Of a DNA stretch of 64,000 bases, positions 16,983 to 28,085 are shown piece after piece; within the stretch, counting starts at the first letter, position 1, and each line of letters begins with the position of its first letter. The stretch spans positions 992,001 to 1,056,000 of the forward strand of contig NZ_JAFEKF010000001.1 of assembly GCF_016888445.1 (NCBI RefSeq), in the 5' to 3' direction. This DNA is from Marinomonas ostreistagni (GTDB taxonomy: Bacteria > Pseudomonadota > Gammaproteobacteria > Pseudomonadales > Marinomonadaceae). The notes beneath the pieces were generated by a model. It saw only the letters and a program-made list of their open reading frames with translations, made no database searches and was not told where the DNA came from. The translations under genes and the position numbers were made by a program.

Positions 16983-18037
16983 TGTCATTCAATAAAAAAG
17001 TACTGACCACCGCATTTGCCTTACTCACTGGTAATGCGGCACTTGCTAATCCATGGGACGCAACGCTTGAGCAAATCCAGACACAGTACATTGTGCCGAA
17101 ATATGACCAATTTAGCCAAAGCGCGAATCACCTAGCCGAGGCGACCCAAGCTCTGTGTGCACAGCCGAGCGAGGCACATTTAGCCGATGCCAAGCAAGCA
17201 TTTTTAGACAATGTCGACGACTGGCAGCAGCTGCAGTGGTTGAACTTCGGCCCGATCACTTACTTTATGCGCTATTACGCTTACGAGTACTGGCCTGATA
17301 AAAAAGGCGTGACGCAGCGTCAATTGCGCTCACTGAGCGCGCAGCCAGAGATGATGGACGCGCCGAAGTTTTGGACCTCGGCGAGTATCGCCGTACGCGG
17401 CATGACCGCCATCGAATCGCTGCTGTACCACGGTGATTTTGATGTCATGTCACGCCGCAGCAACTGCGAAGTACTGCAAGCAGTGAGTCGCCATCACGCA
17501 CAAACCACCCAAGACATTTTGAGCCAATGGCAAGACAGCCAAGCGACCGACTGGATTTTCCCAGAAGAAGGCAGCACTGTCTCAGCGGAGCATTTGGTGA
17601 TCGAACAAATGGTACAGCAGTGGCTTGAGCACATGTCTGTGGTTAAAGACGCGAAGCTTGAAACGCCGATTGGCTACAATGATCGCCCTAACCTTAAATT
17701 GGCAGAATTCTACCGCAGCGAGCAATCTTTAGACGCCATCGAGACCAACCTCAAAGCGTACCGTCAGCTGTACCATGTAGGCTCGCCGTCTTTGTACGAT
17801 ACGGCTATGGAACTACAACCTGAGCAGGCCCAAGCGCTTGAGCAAGCTTTGGCCAATAGCTTAAAAATTGCGCTGCAACTACCCGATGATTACTTCACTG
17901 GCGACTATAGCCAAGAGCAGCGCGTCGACATGGCTAAACCGTTAGTGAAAGCTATTTCCAATAGCCAAACTCAGCTTACCAACTTAGTGACGGCGATGGG
18001 CTTTCAGATCGGCTTTAACAGCCGAGATGGAGATTAA
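16982..18037 (+). CDS. Second imelysin-family periplasmic protein
   Basis: This 351-residue protein has a cleavable signal peptide ending in NAALA|NPW (about residue 22). It belongs to the imelysin fold, but the GxHxxE motif is altered to GMTAIE (RGMTAIESLLYHGD): the His is replaced by Thr while Gly and Glu are kept. Two such imelysins, one lipidated with the full motif and one soluble without the His, flank the di-haem protein. The start overlaps the preceding stop, and the DUF1513 gene begins 3 bases after its stop. A partner role in iron binding or transfer is inferred from context. Confidence 0.87.
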   Translation: MSFNKKVLTTAFALLTGNAALANPWDATLEQIQTQYIVPKYDQFSQSANHLAEATQALCAQPSEAHLADAKQAFLDNVDDWQQLQWLNFGPITYFMRYYAYEYWPDKKGVTQRQLRSLSAQPEMMDAPKFWTSASIAVRGMTAIESLLYHGDFDVMSRRSNCEVLQAVSRHHAQTTQDILSQWQDSQATDWIFPEEGSTVSAEHLVIEQMVQQWLEHMSVVKDAKLETPIGYNDRPNLKLAEFYRSEQSLDAIETNLKAYRQLYHVGSPSLYDTAMELQPEQAQALEQALANSLKIALQLPDDYFTGDYSQEQRVDMAKPLVKAISNSQTQLTNLVTAMGFQIGFNSRDGD

Positions 18038-18040
18038 TGT

Positions 18041-19156
18041 ATGGGCTTAAGTCGACGCGCATTTTTGGCTTCGTCTTTGGCGGCACTGTCGATCCCTACT
18101 TGGGCATCGGCAGTGCCTGTGGCCGCACAGGGCGAACTGTATTTCTCAGCTTTTTCTAAAAGCCAAACGGAGCACTTTATCGGAGCGTTTGCGGCCAACG
18201 GTAAGATGCTGTGGTCTATGGCGCTACCTAAGCGCGCTCATGCGCCAGTGGTACATCCGACACACTCGGTAGTCGGCGCGGTAGCCCGTCGCCCTGGTTT
18301 TTACATGGATTTCTTTAATCCACTTAACGGCGAACAAGTGAAGCGTATTGAGCCGACCAAAGAGCATCATTTCTACGGCCATGCGGTGTTTACCCAAGAT
18401 GGTCACAAGCTGATCACACAAGAAAACCACTACCCGACCGGGCAAGGCAAAATCGTGATTCGTGCTTGGCCGAGCGCCGAGATTTTGGCCGAGTACGACA
18501 GCGGTGGTATCGGTCCGCACGAGTCAGTGCTGATGAATCAAGACACTCTGGTGATTGCTAATGGCGGGCTTAAAACGCACCCAGATAACGATCGCGAGAT
18601 TCTAAACCTTGAAACCATGGCACCTAATGCGACCTATTTATCGCTCAGTGATGGCCGCGTGTTACAGCAAGTGAACCATGCGCCAGAGCTGCATAAGCTG
18701 AGTGTGCGCCACTTGGACGTCAATCAAGATGGCGTCGTGGCACTTGGCTTTCAGTACCAAGGGGAACTGTGGGAAAACGTACCTCTGGTAGCGCTTTCGC
18801 GCCAGGATTCAAACGAGTTTACTTATCTGGACATGCCCGAGCCCGTGCGCATGCGCTTTAAGCAGTACTGCGGCAGCGTCTGCTTTGATAAAAGCGGTGA
18901 GACCTTAGCGATCAGCACACCACGGGGTGGCTTTGTCGCTTATTGGGATGTCGCCAGCGGTGCGTTCCTGCGGGTGGATAATTGCCGCGATGTATGTGGC
19001 CTAGTCGCCACTGCCAATACCGGTGAATTTGTCATGACCAGCGGTACCGGTAAGCAACTACTGAGTCGTCCACGTGATCACCAAATAAGCATGCTAAATC
19101 AATTAGCTGAGGTGAAGTGGGACAATCATCTGCGACGCATTGATTTAGCTATATAA
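18041..19156 (+). CDS. DUF1513 Tat-exported beta-propeller-like protein
   Basis: This 371-residue protein starts MGLSRRAFLASSLAALSIPT, a twin-arginine signal (SRRAFLA) that implies export of a folded protein. The body has repeated strand-turn blades with GHAVFTQDGHKL and CGSVCFDKSGETLAIST, like WD/YVTN propellers. DUF1513 proteins form the last gene of imelysin / DUF1111 clusters in many Gammaproteobacteria. Biochemical function is unknown. It is tightly coupled to the second imelysin gene. Confidence 0.9.
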   Translation: MGLSRRAFLASSLAALSIPTWASAVPVAAQGELYFSAFSKSQTEHFIGAFAANGKMLWSMALPKRAHAPVVHPTHSVVGAVARRPGFYMDFFNPLNGEQVKRIEPTKEHHFYGHAVFTQDGHKLITQENHYPTGQGKIVIRAWPSAEILAEYDSGGIGPHESVLMNQDTLVIANGGLKTHPDNDREILNLETMAPNATYLSLSDGRVLQQVNHAPELHKLSVRHLDVNQDGVVALGFQYQGELWENVPLVALSRQDSNEFTYLDMPEPVRMRFKQYCGSVCFDKSGETLAISTPRGGFVAYWDVASGAFLRVDNCRDVCGLVATANTGEFVMTSGTGKQLLSRPRDHQISMLNQLAEVKWDNHLRRIDLAI

Positions 19157-19271
19157 TTTAACAAAAATGCATCATTATCAGGATGGTAAGACGCCTTTTT
19201 TTTAGGTATGGTTGAAACAATAGGTGCACAATTGATGCAACCTATTTTTTCATTCTTATTGTAGTAGTTTG

Positions 19272-21554
19272 ATGTTTTTAAACCTTTTAAGACATTTTTT
19301 TCTGATCGATGATGCCGAACATGAAAGCGCTGATGCGGAGCCATTCCGCACCAGCGCTTTGCGTATTATGCTGGCGATTGCATTGCTGGCATTTAGCGCA
19401 TTTGCCCTGCATAGCCTGTTTTTCATCGGTCGCAGTGAGTCACATCTACTGATTTCTCTGATCAGCTCGTCCTATGTCATATTATGTGGCGTATTACTGC
19501 TATTAAGTCAGTACTATCTAAAGTGGGTGGCGGCTGCCTTTTGTGGGGTGTTAGCCGTCACAGGCGTTGGTTTGTTGTGTCTTTCAGACAACACCAACGG
19601 TTATTACTTCGCTCTATTGGCGCTGTATTCCATCCCGCTGATTATCCGTATCTTTTATAGCTTCAAAGCCTCGATGATCGCCAGCGGCGCCAACGTCGGT
19701 GCCTTGGCATTAGGCTTACATGACACAGGCACCTTGAGCCAATATCTAACGGATCCTAGCCAAATTACCTCACTGCACTATCACTTCGCCGCTTTCGCCT
19801 TGCTCAATGTCGCCTTGCCGCTGGCCTTTTCACGCGTGTTAAATACCTTGCACATCACCATTGCGCGCTTAAAAAGCTTGGCAGAGCAACTTAATCATCA
19901 CTCCGCGCTATACGAAGAAATCTTTGAGCATACGGGCACGCCGACGTTATTGTGTGACCGTAAAGGGCAGATTTTAAAGCTTAACCAGCATGCTCGAGAG
20001 TTGTTCCCAGAAGATGCTCGCCAGCGTATTGAAGGCACAAGAATTAATGACTGGGTCCACTCTACGTCGGATACGAACAACCGCTTCTTTTGGCAAAAGA
20101 ACGCCTCAGAGTGTGTTTTTAAAGATAACGCCAGCAGCTTTTTAGAAGTGCACCGCTCTGCGCTGACCACTCATGGCTATTATGTTTTGCATCTACAAGA
20201 TGTGACCCACTTACGCGCCTTGACCGAAGAGCTAGAGACAACCCAGCAAACTAACTCACGCCTGGCGCACTTTGACTCGTTGACGCGCCTACCTAATCAC
20301 CAGAACTTTTGTAAGTTGGTCAACCGCCAACTGCGTGAAGCCAGTGAATACTACACTGGCGCGATGTTTATCATCCGTATCAGTCAGTTTAAATTGCTGA
20401 ACAAACAGTACGGCCGTGAGCAATCCAACCGTGTGATTCTAAATTTTGCTAAGACTCTGCAAGCGCGTCTTTCAGATCAGACCATTACCAGTCGTTTGCG
20501 CGGTGTGAAGTTCGCCTGTTTTATGCCGATTGGTCAGACGCACTTGATCCAACGTAATTTACGCCTGCTGATCAAAAACGTGTTACCAGACCAAATCCGC
20601 ATCGGCCAAGACTTACTCAACATCGACTATCAGATCGGCATCAGCTATTACCAAAATGCCAATGAAACGGCCGAAGAGCTACTTGAGCATTGTGAAATGG
20701 CGCTCGAGTATTCGACTTCCGCTGAGCGTATTGCATTTTTTGATCAGCAGCTTGAATCCAAACTTATCCAAGAACATAAGCTCGGCCTAGCGTTGGGCGA
20801 AGCGGTGAAAAATAAAGACATTCAGCTGTGGCTGCAGCCACAAGTGATTGGCGGTGGCGAGATCCGTTCGTTTGAGGCCCTGGCGCGCTGGCAGCTTAAA
20901 GACGGCGCTTATGTTTCTCCGATTGTGTTTATCAAGCTGGCGGAAGAACTTGGTTTGCTACCTAAATTGGCAGAAGGCTTAATACGTCAACTGGTCGATG
21001 TCTTGGCCGAATGGCACAAAGAACAAATACGCACGCCGATTGCCTTTAACTTGGCTGGGCAAGAGTTGATGAACGATGCCTTTTTCGCGCTTTTAATGTC
21101 GATGACCTCAGAGCACCCTTGGCTAAGCGATATGCTGGAGCTTGAAATCACAGAGACCAGCGCCGTAATGACGCATCCACTGATTCATAAGCGTTTGCGC
21201 ACCTTGTCTCAGTATGGCTACTCGATCGCCATCGACGACTTTGGCACTGGGCAAGCGTCGCTTGGTCAACTGATCGATATCCCGGCTAATATTCTGAAAA
21301 TCGATCGCCGTTTTGTAGCCCCGTTGCCAGATGATTCACGCCATTTAGACATCGTTAAATCGACCATTCAATTAGCCAAGTCGCTCAATATGAATGTCAT
21401 TGCCGAAGGCATTGAAACGCGCGAACAAGCCAACCTCTTATTTGGGCTCGGCTGTGACACTCTACAAGGCTATTACTTCGGTAAGCCCTGCCCCATCACC
21501 GAATGGACCGCTAACAGCCATGAAAAAGCCAAGCAACTGCGCATGGTGTACTAG
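19272..21554 (+). CDS. Membrane EAL phosphodiesterase with degenerate GGDEF
   Basis: This 760-residue cyclic-di-GMP protein has about six transmembrane helices in residues 30-190, a PAS-like domain at about 212-310, a GGDEF domain and an EAL domain. The GGDEF signature is replaced by RGVKF (410-414), so diguanylate cyclase activity is not expected. The EAL domain retains its catalytic set: E535 in FEALARW, then ELEITET, IDDFGTG, ILKIDRR, VIAEGIET and LQGYYFGKP. It should hydrolyse c-di-GMP in response to a membrane or PAS signal. ATG 19272 is used; the ribosome site is weak. It is single, ended by a bidirectional terminator. Confidence 0.9.
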   Translation: MFLNLLRHFFLIDDAEHESADAEPFRTSALRIMLAIALLAFSAFALHSLFFIGRSESHLLISLISSSYVILCGVLLLLSQYYLKWVAAAFCGVLAVTGVGLLCLSDNTNGYYFALLALYSIPLIIRIFYSFKASMIASGANVGALALGLHDTGTLSQYLTDPSQITSLHYHFAAFALLNVALPLAFSRVLNTLHITIARLKSLAEQLNHHSALYEEIFEHTGTPTLLCDRKGQILKLNQHARELFPEDARQRIEGTRINDWVHSTSDTNNRFFWQKNASECVFKDNASSFLEVHRSALTTHGYYVLHLQDVTHLRALTEELETTQQTNSRLAHFDSLTRLPNHQNFCKLVNRQLREASEYYTGAMFIIRISQFKLLNKQYGREQSNRVILNFAKTLQARLSDQTITSRLRGVKFACFMPIGQTHLIQRNLRLLIKNVLPDQIRIGQDLLNIDYQIGISYYQNANETAEELLEHCEMALEYSTSAERIAFFDQQLESKLIQEHKLGLALGEAVKNKDIQLWLQPQVIGGGEIRSFEALARWQLKDGAYVSPIVFIKLAEELGLLPKLAEGLIRQLVDVLAEWHKEQIRTPIAFNLAGQELMNDAFFALLMSMTSEHPWLSDMLELEITETSAVMTHPLIHKRLRTLSQYGYSIAIDDFGTGQASLGQLIDIPANILKIDRRFVAPLPDDSRHLDIVKSTIQLAKSLNMNVIAEGIETREQANLLFGLGCDTLQGYYFGKPCPITEWTANSHEKAKQLRMVY

Positions 21555-21576
21555 ACATCAAACAATACAGGCATAA

Positions 21577-21603
21577 AAAAAGCTGGCGCCAGGCCAGCTT
21601 TTT
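21577..21603. terminator. Bidirectional terminator
   Basis: AAAAAGCTGGC and GCCAGCTTTTT form an 11-bp stem around a 5-base loop between two convergent genes; either orientation gives a T-run. Confidence 0.85.
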
Positions 21604-21624
21604 CGTTTTAACCGTTCGTTTATT

Positions 21625-21897
21625 CTAAAACAGCAACTTATCAAACACCGCACAGTCGGTGTAGGTGTACTCTTCATTCGCACGCAAACGTGCAGCTTTA
21701 TCGATCAGCTTTTGCGAGGCTTCTTGCTGACGTGGCGAGATATAGTCAGAAGCCACATTGTCACGCAACGTCGTTAAATACTTTTCAAGCTTTGCCGTGC
21801 ACTCATCTTCTACTTGGGCTTGGGCGTGACTGACCGACGCCAGCAACACGACAAAGCCTACAAATTTCGGTACATGGGTTAGTAAACGATTGTTCAT
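21625..21897 (-). CDS. Small exported protein of unknown function
   Basis: This 90-residue protein has a clear signal peptide (MNNRLLTHVPKFVGFVVLLA, then SVSHAQA before QVEDE). The mature part is about 60 residues, charged and helical, with two cysteines (DECTAKL and YTDCAVF) that could form a disulfide in the periplasm. ATG 21897 is preferred over one five codons upstream because GAGG lies 6 bases before it. I do not recognise the family. It is monocistronic and convergent with the EAL gene. Confidence 0.65.
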   Translation of the reverse strand: MNNRLLTHVPKFVGFVVLLASVSHAQAQVEDECTAKLEKYLTTLRDNVASDYISPRQQEASQKLIDKAARLRANEEYTYTDCAVFDKLLF

Positions 21898-22299
21898 TAT
21901 TACCTCAGTCATACAGCGAGCAACGCTATTAAAACACAGCCCGCTTCAATCTGCACCCACTCTCACTGCCAGCTTATGCAAGCCGACTTAATTTAGATCA
22001 AAACTTGCTTGGGCATCTATGTTTAGAATACGCGACTTCGAAATCAGCCAGAAAATTTACCTATAGTTCTTGGAGATCCAAGTCTAGCTGTGCTACGTAT
22101 ATAGAAGCTAGAAAATTGAATCAATATGTAACTGACAAAAACAGGAATGTTGTTTTTTGTAAAACGCACAAGGACGAGTGCACAATTTTTGATGATTTAT
22201 CGGAATTTTAAGGTATATATACGCTTTAATAATAAGAGATATGTCAGGGATTGAGTCTGTTGTTAACTTACCGTGCTGAGCGCACCCTAGGAACCATAT
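21898..22299. other. A+T-rich intergenic stretch with a protein-coding remnant
   Basis: About 400 bases separate the small exported gene and the PAS chemoreceptor. The centre is markedly richer in A+T than both sides and holds the orphan reading frame listed separately. No clear promoter, terminator or repeat was recognised. Confidence 0.5.
22005..22211 (+). pseudogene. Orphan A+T-rich reading frame, possible gene tail
   Basis: A 68-codon frame can start at TTG 22005 but stays open further upstream without any ATG or ribosome site. The product is Lys/Arg/Ser-rich with three cysteines and an acidic end (TIFDDLSEF). Codon use and base composition differ from the neighbours. It is best read as the remaining C-terminal end of a transferred gene, or as chance; no family is recognised. 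Confidence 0.2.
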
Positions 22300-23604
22300 A
22301 TGCTATTCCGTTCTAGTAAGATGAAAGACCAAATAGCCCAACTTGAGTCGGAACTCAAAGGGTTTAAAGACGCCCAACAAGATCTTGAAAATGAGATGCT
22401 TTTTATCGCACTTGATGCGAATGGCACTATTCTCGAATGTAACGACTTGTTTCTTCGCTCTTCTGGTTTCACCAAATCAGAATTACAAAACATTGAGCGA
22501 TTGGTCGACCCAAAGGCCAAACGCCGTAAACACACACAGGACTTCATTAACGCCCTACATCAAAACAAACACTGGCATGGTGCCCTGCAGCTAACCGACA
22601 AACAAGGCGTTGAACAATGGTACCGCATTATCATGCAACCGACGCCATACAACGATGGTAAGCGCCTACATGTCTATGCTGCAGAGCTTACTCGCACAAT
22701 CACCGAGTCACGCCAACAACAAGATATGTTGGCGGCACTTGATCGCTCTCAAGCCGTCATCGAATTCAGTCTAGATGGCGTCATTTTGGATGCCAACGAT
22801 AACTTCCTCAAAGGCATGGGCTATAAGAAAAACCAAATCCTAGGCAAACACCACCGTATGTTTTGCACGCCTGAAGAAGTCAACTCTCCAGACTATGAGC
22901 ATTTTTGGCACACATTAAGATCTGGTAAGTTTTTCTCTGGTCGCGTGCATCGCGTTGATAGCCACGGCAACACCGTCTGGCTTGAGGCAACTTACAACCC
23001 GATTCACGACGACGATGGCGAACTGTATAAAGTTGCCAAATTTGCCAGCGTAATCACAGAAGAAGTGCAGCGTGAGCGTGCGATCGCCGAGGCATCTGAT
23101 ATCGCTTACAACGTATCGCAAGAAACTGACGCTCAGACTAAGCAAGGCATTCAGGTCATTAACTCCACCATCGCCAAGATGGAAGAGCTACAGCAACAGA
23201 TGACTAAAGCCAGCGAAGGCATCGGCGCATTAGAGAAGCAATCTATCAAGGTCGCTGAACTGGTGGAAAGCATCCGCGGTATCGCTGATCAAACCAACCT
23301 TTTGGCATTGAACGCTGCCATTGAAGCGGCGCGTGCCGGCGAACAAGGTCGTGGCTTTGCGGTGGTGGCCGACGAAGTACGACAATTAGCACAACGTACC
23401 AGCACGGCGACCGAGCAAATTATTGAGGTCGTTTCTGAGAACAAACAGCTTACCGAACAAGCTGTCGGACTCATCGAAGGCAATCTGAAGAAAGCACGTG
23501 AAGGTCACGAGCTGTCTAGCGAAGCAGGCGTGGTGATTCACGCGATTCAACGCGGTGCACAGCAAGTCGTGGACGCGGTGGAAGAGTTTAAAACTAAGCT
23601 TTAA
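22300..23604 (+). CDS. Soluble PAS-PAS methyl-accepting chemoreceptor (BdlA-like)
   Basis: This 434-residue chemoreceptor has no membrane segments. Two PAS domains lie at about 30-140 ([20 protein letters not shown]) and 145-265 ([16 protein letters not shown]). A short MCP signalling domain carries the hairpin tip [20 protein letters not shown] near 329-348. Length and layout resemble P. aeruginosa BdlA, which links sensing to biofilm dispersal, and Aer2-like cytoplasmic receptors. Haem or FAD binding in the PAS domains cannot be decided by eye. ATG 22300 follows AGGA. An EAL phosphodiesterase gene lies close by, and c-di-GMP and BdlA signalling are linked in other species; a functional link here is inference. 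Confidence 0.88.
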   Translation: MLFRSSKMKDQIAQLESELKGFKDAQQDLENEMLFIALDANGTILECNDLFLRSSGFTKSELQNIERLVDPKAKRRKHTQDFINALHQNKHWHGALQLTDKQGVEQWYRIIMQPTPYNDGKRLHVYAAELTRTITESRQQQDMLAALDRSQAVIEFSLDGVILDANDNFLKGMGYKKNQILGKHHRMFCTPEEVNSPDYEHFWHTLRSGKFFSGRVHRVDSHGNTVWLEATYNPIHDDDGELYKVAKFASVITEEVQRERAIAEASDIAYNVSQETDAQTKQGIQVINSTIAKMEELQQQMTKASEGIGALEKQSIKVAELVESIRGIADQTNLLALNAAIEAARAGEQGRGFAVVADEVRQLAQRTSTATEQIIEVVSENKQLTEQAVGLIEGNLKKAREGHELSSEAGVVIHAIQRGAQQVVDAVEEFKTKL

Positions 23605-23636
23605 CACTTAATACATAGCTCATAAGAGTTGCCCAT

Positions 23637-23666
23637 AAAAAAGCCCCAGCAATGCTGGGGCTTTTT
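23637..23666. terminator. Bidirectional terminator between the chemoreceptor gene and katG
   Basis: AAGCCCCAGC and GCTGGGGCTT form a strong stem with loop AAT, flanked by an A-run on one side and a T-run on the other. Confidence 0.9.
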
Positions 23667-23685
23667 GCTTTAAAGCAGGTTACGC

Positions 23686-25884
<2,199 letters not shown>

Positions 25885-25920
25885 TTAACTTTTATAATGT
25901 TATGGCTTCCACTCACCATC

Positions 25921-25939
25921 GATCTATTCAATATAGATC
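25921..25939. promoter_or_regulatory. Palindrome upstream of katG
   Basis: GATCTAT-TCAAT-ATAGATC is a perfect 7-bp dyad about 50 bases upstream of the katG start, near the expected -35 region. The spacing does not fit an OxyR site. It could bind another regulator. Confidence 0.35.
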
Positions 25940-26152
25940 ATTCATGTGTGTACGCTATGAAGCAACACTAAGATCACTTAGCTTTGCTGTTTCAGTCTTT
26001 TAAACATAGTGCCTTGGAAAAAATTAATAAAATATCCATTTCATATAGTTTTGATAGGTATTTCTAATTACCACCACAAAGCTTCAACAATCCGTGCTTT
26101 CCTACACATTTCTAACACCAGTTGGCATCGCCTTTGATGACAGAAAACAAAA

Positions 26153-26174
26153 AAAACGCCCAAATGGGCGTTTT
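26153..26174 (-). terminator. Intrinsic terminator of the metallo-hydrolase gene
   Basis: AAAACGCCC and GGGCGTTTT form a 9-bp stem with a 4-base loop, running into eight Ts on the minus strand. Confidence 0.85.
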
Positions 26175-26202
26175 AAGAAGTGCTTGCTAAGTGTCTTGCG
26201 CG

Positions 26203-27303
26203 TTAACGCTGGCGCCACCAGTCTTGGAAAGTTTGCGCGTCATTATCTAGATCCACACGTTCACCGATCATGGGCGTTAGCATGCGATAAGGCTTGTCTT
26301 GTGAGGCTTGGCTAATACGCTCTAGCGGGTCGTACCAGCTATGGTGGGCAAGCTTAAACTTACTGTTGTGTGCAGCCAGCACCGCTTGGGCATCGACATC
26401 AAGCGCCGCTTGTGCCGCTTGCTCAGGAGACATATGGATATTGGCCCAATTCGGGTCGTATTGGCCATCTTCTAAGATCGCCAAATCAAAACCGCCTAAG
26501 CGCTCATAAATCTCTTTAAAGTGATCGCCATACCCCGTATCGCCACTGTAAAGCAGCTTTCGCTCTGGCGTCATAATGGCAAAACCGGCCCACAACGTCT
26601 GATTACGCTGCAATAGTCGACCAGAGAAATGCACTGATGGCACTAGGTGAATGTCAACCGCACCATCACTAAAGGTGTCGTACCAGTCGCCTTGGAACAC
26701 TTGCGCTTCGTTAAAGCCCCATTGGGTTAAATACGAGCCAACACCAAGTGGTGCTATTACTTGATCAACTTTATCGCGCAGGCCTTCAAGGGTCGGTAAA
26801 TCTAAGTGATCCCAGTGATCATGGGAAATCAATAAATAATCGATCTCAGGAAGGTCTTCAGCAGCATAAATATTGGTTCCAGGGAAAGCTTTATTCGTAC
26901 CCGGCACAGGCGAAGCATAGTCGCTAAACACAGGATCAATTAAGAACGTATGCCCATCGAACTGCATGAAATAGGACGAATGCCCCATCCACACGATCAC
27001 GTTAGCGTCTGGTGACAAGGCTTTTAAGTCGGTTTTATCAGAAGGCAACGGCTTACTCGGCACCGCATCTTTGACTTCGTTAAACAGAAAATTGTAAAAC
27101 AGCTCAAACTGACTTTGGTCCGACGTTGAGACTGGCACCTCTGGGTGATTATGAAACAGCCCATCGTCGTAGTGCTCACTGGCTTCAGGTGCTGGAACAA
27201 TGGGATCGACAAATTGTGGTTGCTGCAGATAGCCCCACACTGCTACGGCTAACACAGCTACTAATACAACTAAGAGAACTAGGGTACGCTTTAATCGACG
27301 CAT
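26203..27303 (-). CDS. Membrane-anchored metallo-beta-lactamase-fold hydrolase (NAPE-PLD/RomA-like)
   Basis: This 366-residue protein has an N-terminal signal anchor (about residues 7-25) that places the enzyme in the periplasm. The metal motif is SHDHWDHLD (H161, H163, D165, H166), with GHSSYFMQFDGHTFLIDPVF before it and LYSGDTGYG after it. This pattern matches the UlaG / NAPE-phospholipase D-like branch, which includes RomA-type proteins. The substrate is unknown; phospholipid-like or lactone substrates are possible. It lies between katG and soxR and ends in its own terminator. Confidence 0.85.
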   Translation of the reverse strand: MRRLKRTLVLLVVLVAVLAVAVWGYLQQPQFVDPIVPAPEASEHYDDGLFHNHPEVPVSTSDQSQFELFYNFLFNEVKDAVPSKPLPSDKTDLKALSPDANVIVWMGHSSYFMQFDGHTFLIDPVFSDYASPVPGTNKAFPGTNIYAAEDLPEIDYLLISHDHWDHLDLPTLEGLRDKVDQVIAPLGVGSYLTQWGFNEAQVFQGDWYDTFSDGAVDIHLVPSVHFSGRLLQRNQTLWAGFAIMTPERKLLYSGDTGYGDHFKEIYERLGGFDLAILEDGQYDPNWANIHMSPEQAAQAALDVDAQAVLAAHNSKFKLAHHSWYDPLERISQASQDKPYRMLTPMIGERVDLDNDAQTFQDWWRQR

Positions 27304-27397
27304 GACATAACTTTAATATCCGTTTTAGAAGCGGCGATGATAGCAAAGTTCGTCTGGGCGATAATGTGAAAAGACAGAACAAACTTATGACTCAAAC

Positions 27398-27853
27398 TCA
27401 TGAGTCTGGCGCCTCAGGTAACGATAGTAACTGTGCCCCAGCGCCCTGCGCGGCATAGATATCATCTGGGTTACGCAATGGACAGTCATCCAGCGACAAG
27501 CAGCCACAGCCAATGCAGCTCTCCATCTCATCCCGCAGCGCCGTCAGTGTTTGAATACGGTCGGTCAGCATTGCCTGCCACTCGGCACTCAATACACGCC
27601 ACTCTTCTACGGTAATGCGCTTTTTAGGCAAGCTGTCCAAATGGGTTTTGATTAGTGCCAGCGAAATACCGGCTCGTTGGGCGATGCGGATAATCGCGAT
27701 GCGCCTCAGTACACCACGGTCATAGCGCCTTTGATTACCGGCATTGCGGCGACTTTCGATTAAGCCTTTTTGTTCATAGAAGTGCAGCGTCGAGACGTTT
27801 ACACCCGCACGTTTCGCGACTTCGCCAACACTTAAAGATTTATCTTCAGACAT
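27398..27853 (-). CDS. soxR: Redox-sensing MerR-family activator SoxR
   Basis: This 151-residue regulator has a MerR winged helix ([20 protein letters not shown]) and a dimerisation helix. The [2Fe-2S] ligands C113, C116, C118 and C124 lie in [12 protein letters not shown], the SoxR hallmark. It is activated by redox-cycling drugs or superoxide. It is transcribed divergently from an RND efflux pump, as in non-enteric bacteria where SoxR directly controls efflux and not soxS. The shared region carries one perfect SoxR box. Confidence 0.96.
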   Translation of the reverse strand: MSEDKSLSVGEVAKRAGVNVSTLHFYEQKGLIESRRNAGNQRRYDRGVLRRIAIIRIAQRAGISLALIKTHLDSLPKKRITVEEWRVLSAEWQAMLTDRIQTLTALRDEMESCIGCGCLSLDDCPLRNPDDIYAAQGAGAQLLSLPEAPDS

Positions 27854-27865
27854 GAAAAAAACCTA

Positions 27866-27896
27866 TTGACCTCAAGTATACTTGAGGTCATATTAT
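27866..27896 (+). promoter_or_regulatory. SoxR box in a promoter with the characteristic 19-bp spacer
   Basis: A perfect 22-bp palindrome spans 27868-27889, with core ACCTCAAGTATACTTGAGGT. It overlaps -35 TTGACC (27866-27871), and the -10 TATTAT is at 27891-27896, giving the long 19-bp spacer that SoxR must untwist. The orientation drives the pump genes; the site also lies just 5' of soxR, allowing autoregulation. Confidence 0.93.
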
Positions 27897-27956
27897 TGCT
27901 GTCGGCTTGCACTGGCAAGTGCATTTTATTGCTTATTTTTTACATTTGGAGCCGAC

Positions 27957-28085
27957 GTGAAACGCCTTATCTCTCCTTTATTCATACGCGTTGTAATACG
28001 CCCTCTACAACGGTCGACTCGCTTGGATGCGTTAGTTAAGTCGTACAGCAAAGCCGCTATTGCCGCGTCAGGAGGTGCATTGTGA
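27957..28085 (+). CDS. 42-codon leader ORF coupled to the efflux pump
   Basis: A GTG start with GGAG 5 bases upstream opens a frame beginning MKRLISPLFIRVVIRPLQRS and ending in AAIAASGGAL. It is cationic with a hydrophobic start. The stop TGA (28083-28085) overlaps the GTG of the adaptor gene, so ribosomes could re-initiate. It is the first frame after the SoxR promoter. It could be a small membrane-active protein or just a coupling leader; no family is recognised. Confidence 0.45.
   Translation: MKRLISPLFIRVVIRPLQRSTRLDALVKSYSKAAIAASGGAL

Noticed and set aside
25921-25950. OxyR site upstream of katG
   Set aside because: CTAT and ATAG halves are present but their spacing (5 instead of 7) and the outer elements do not fit the OxyR consensus.
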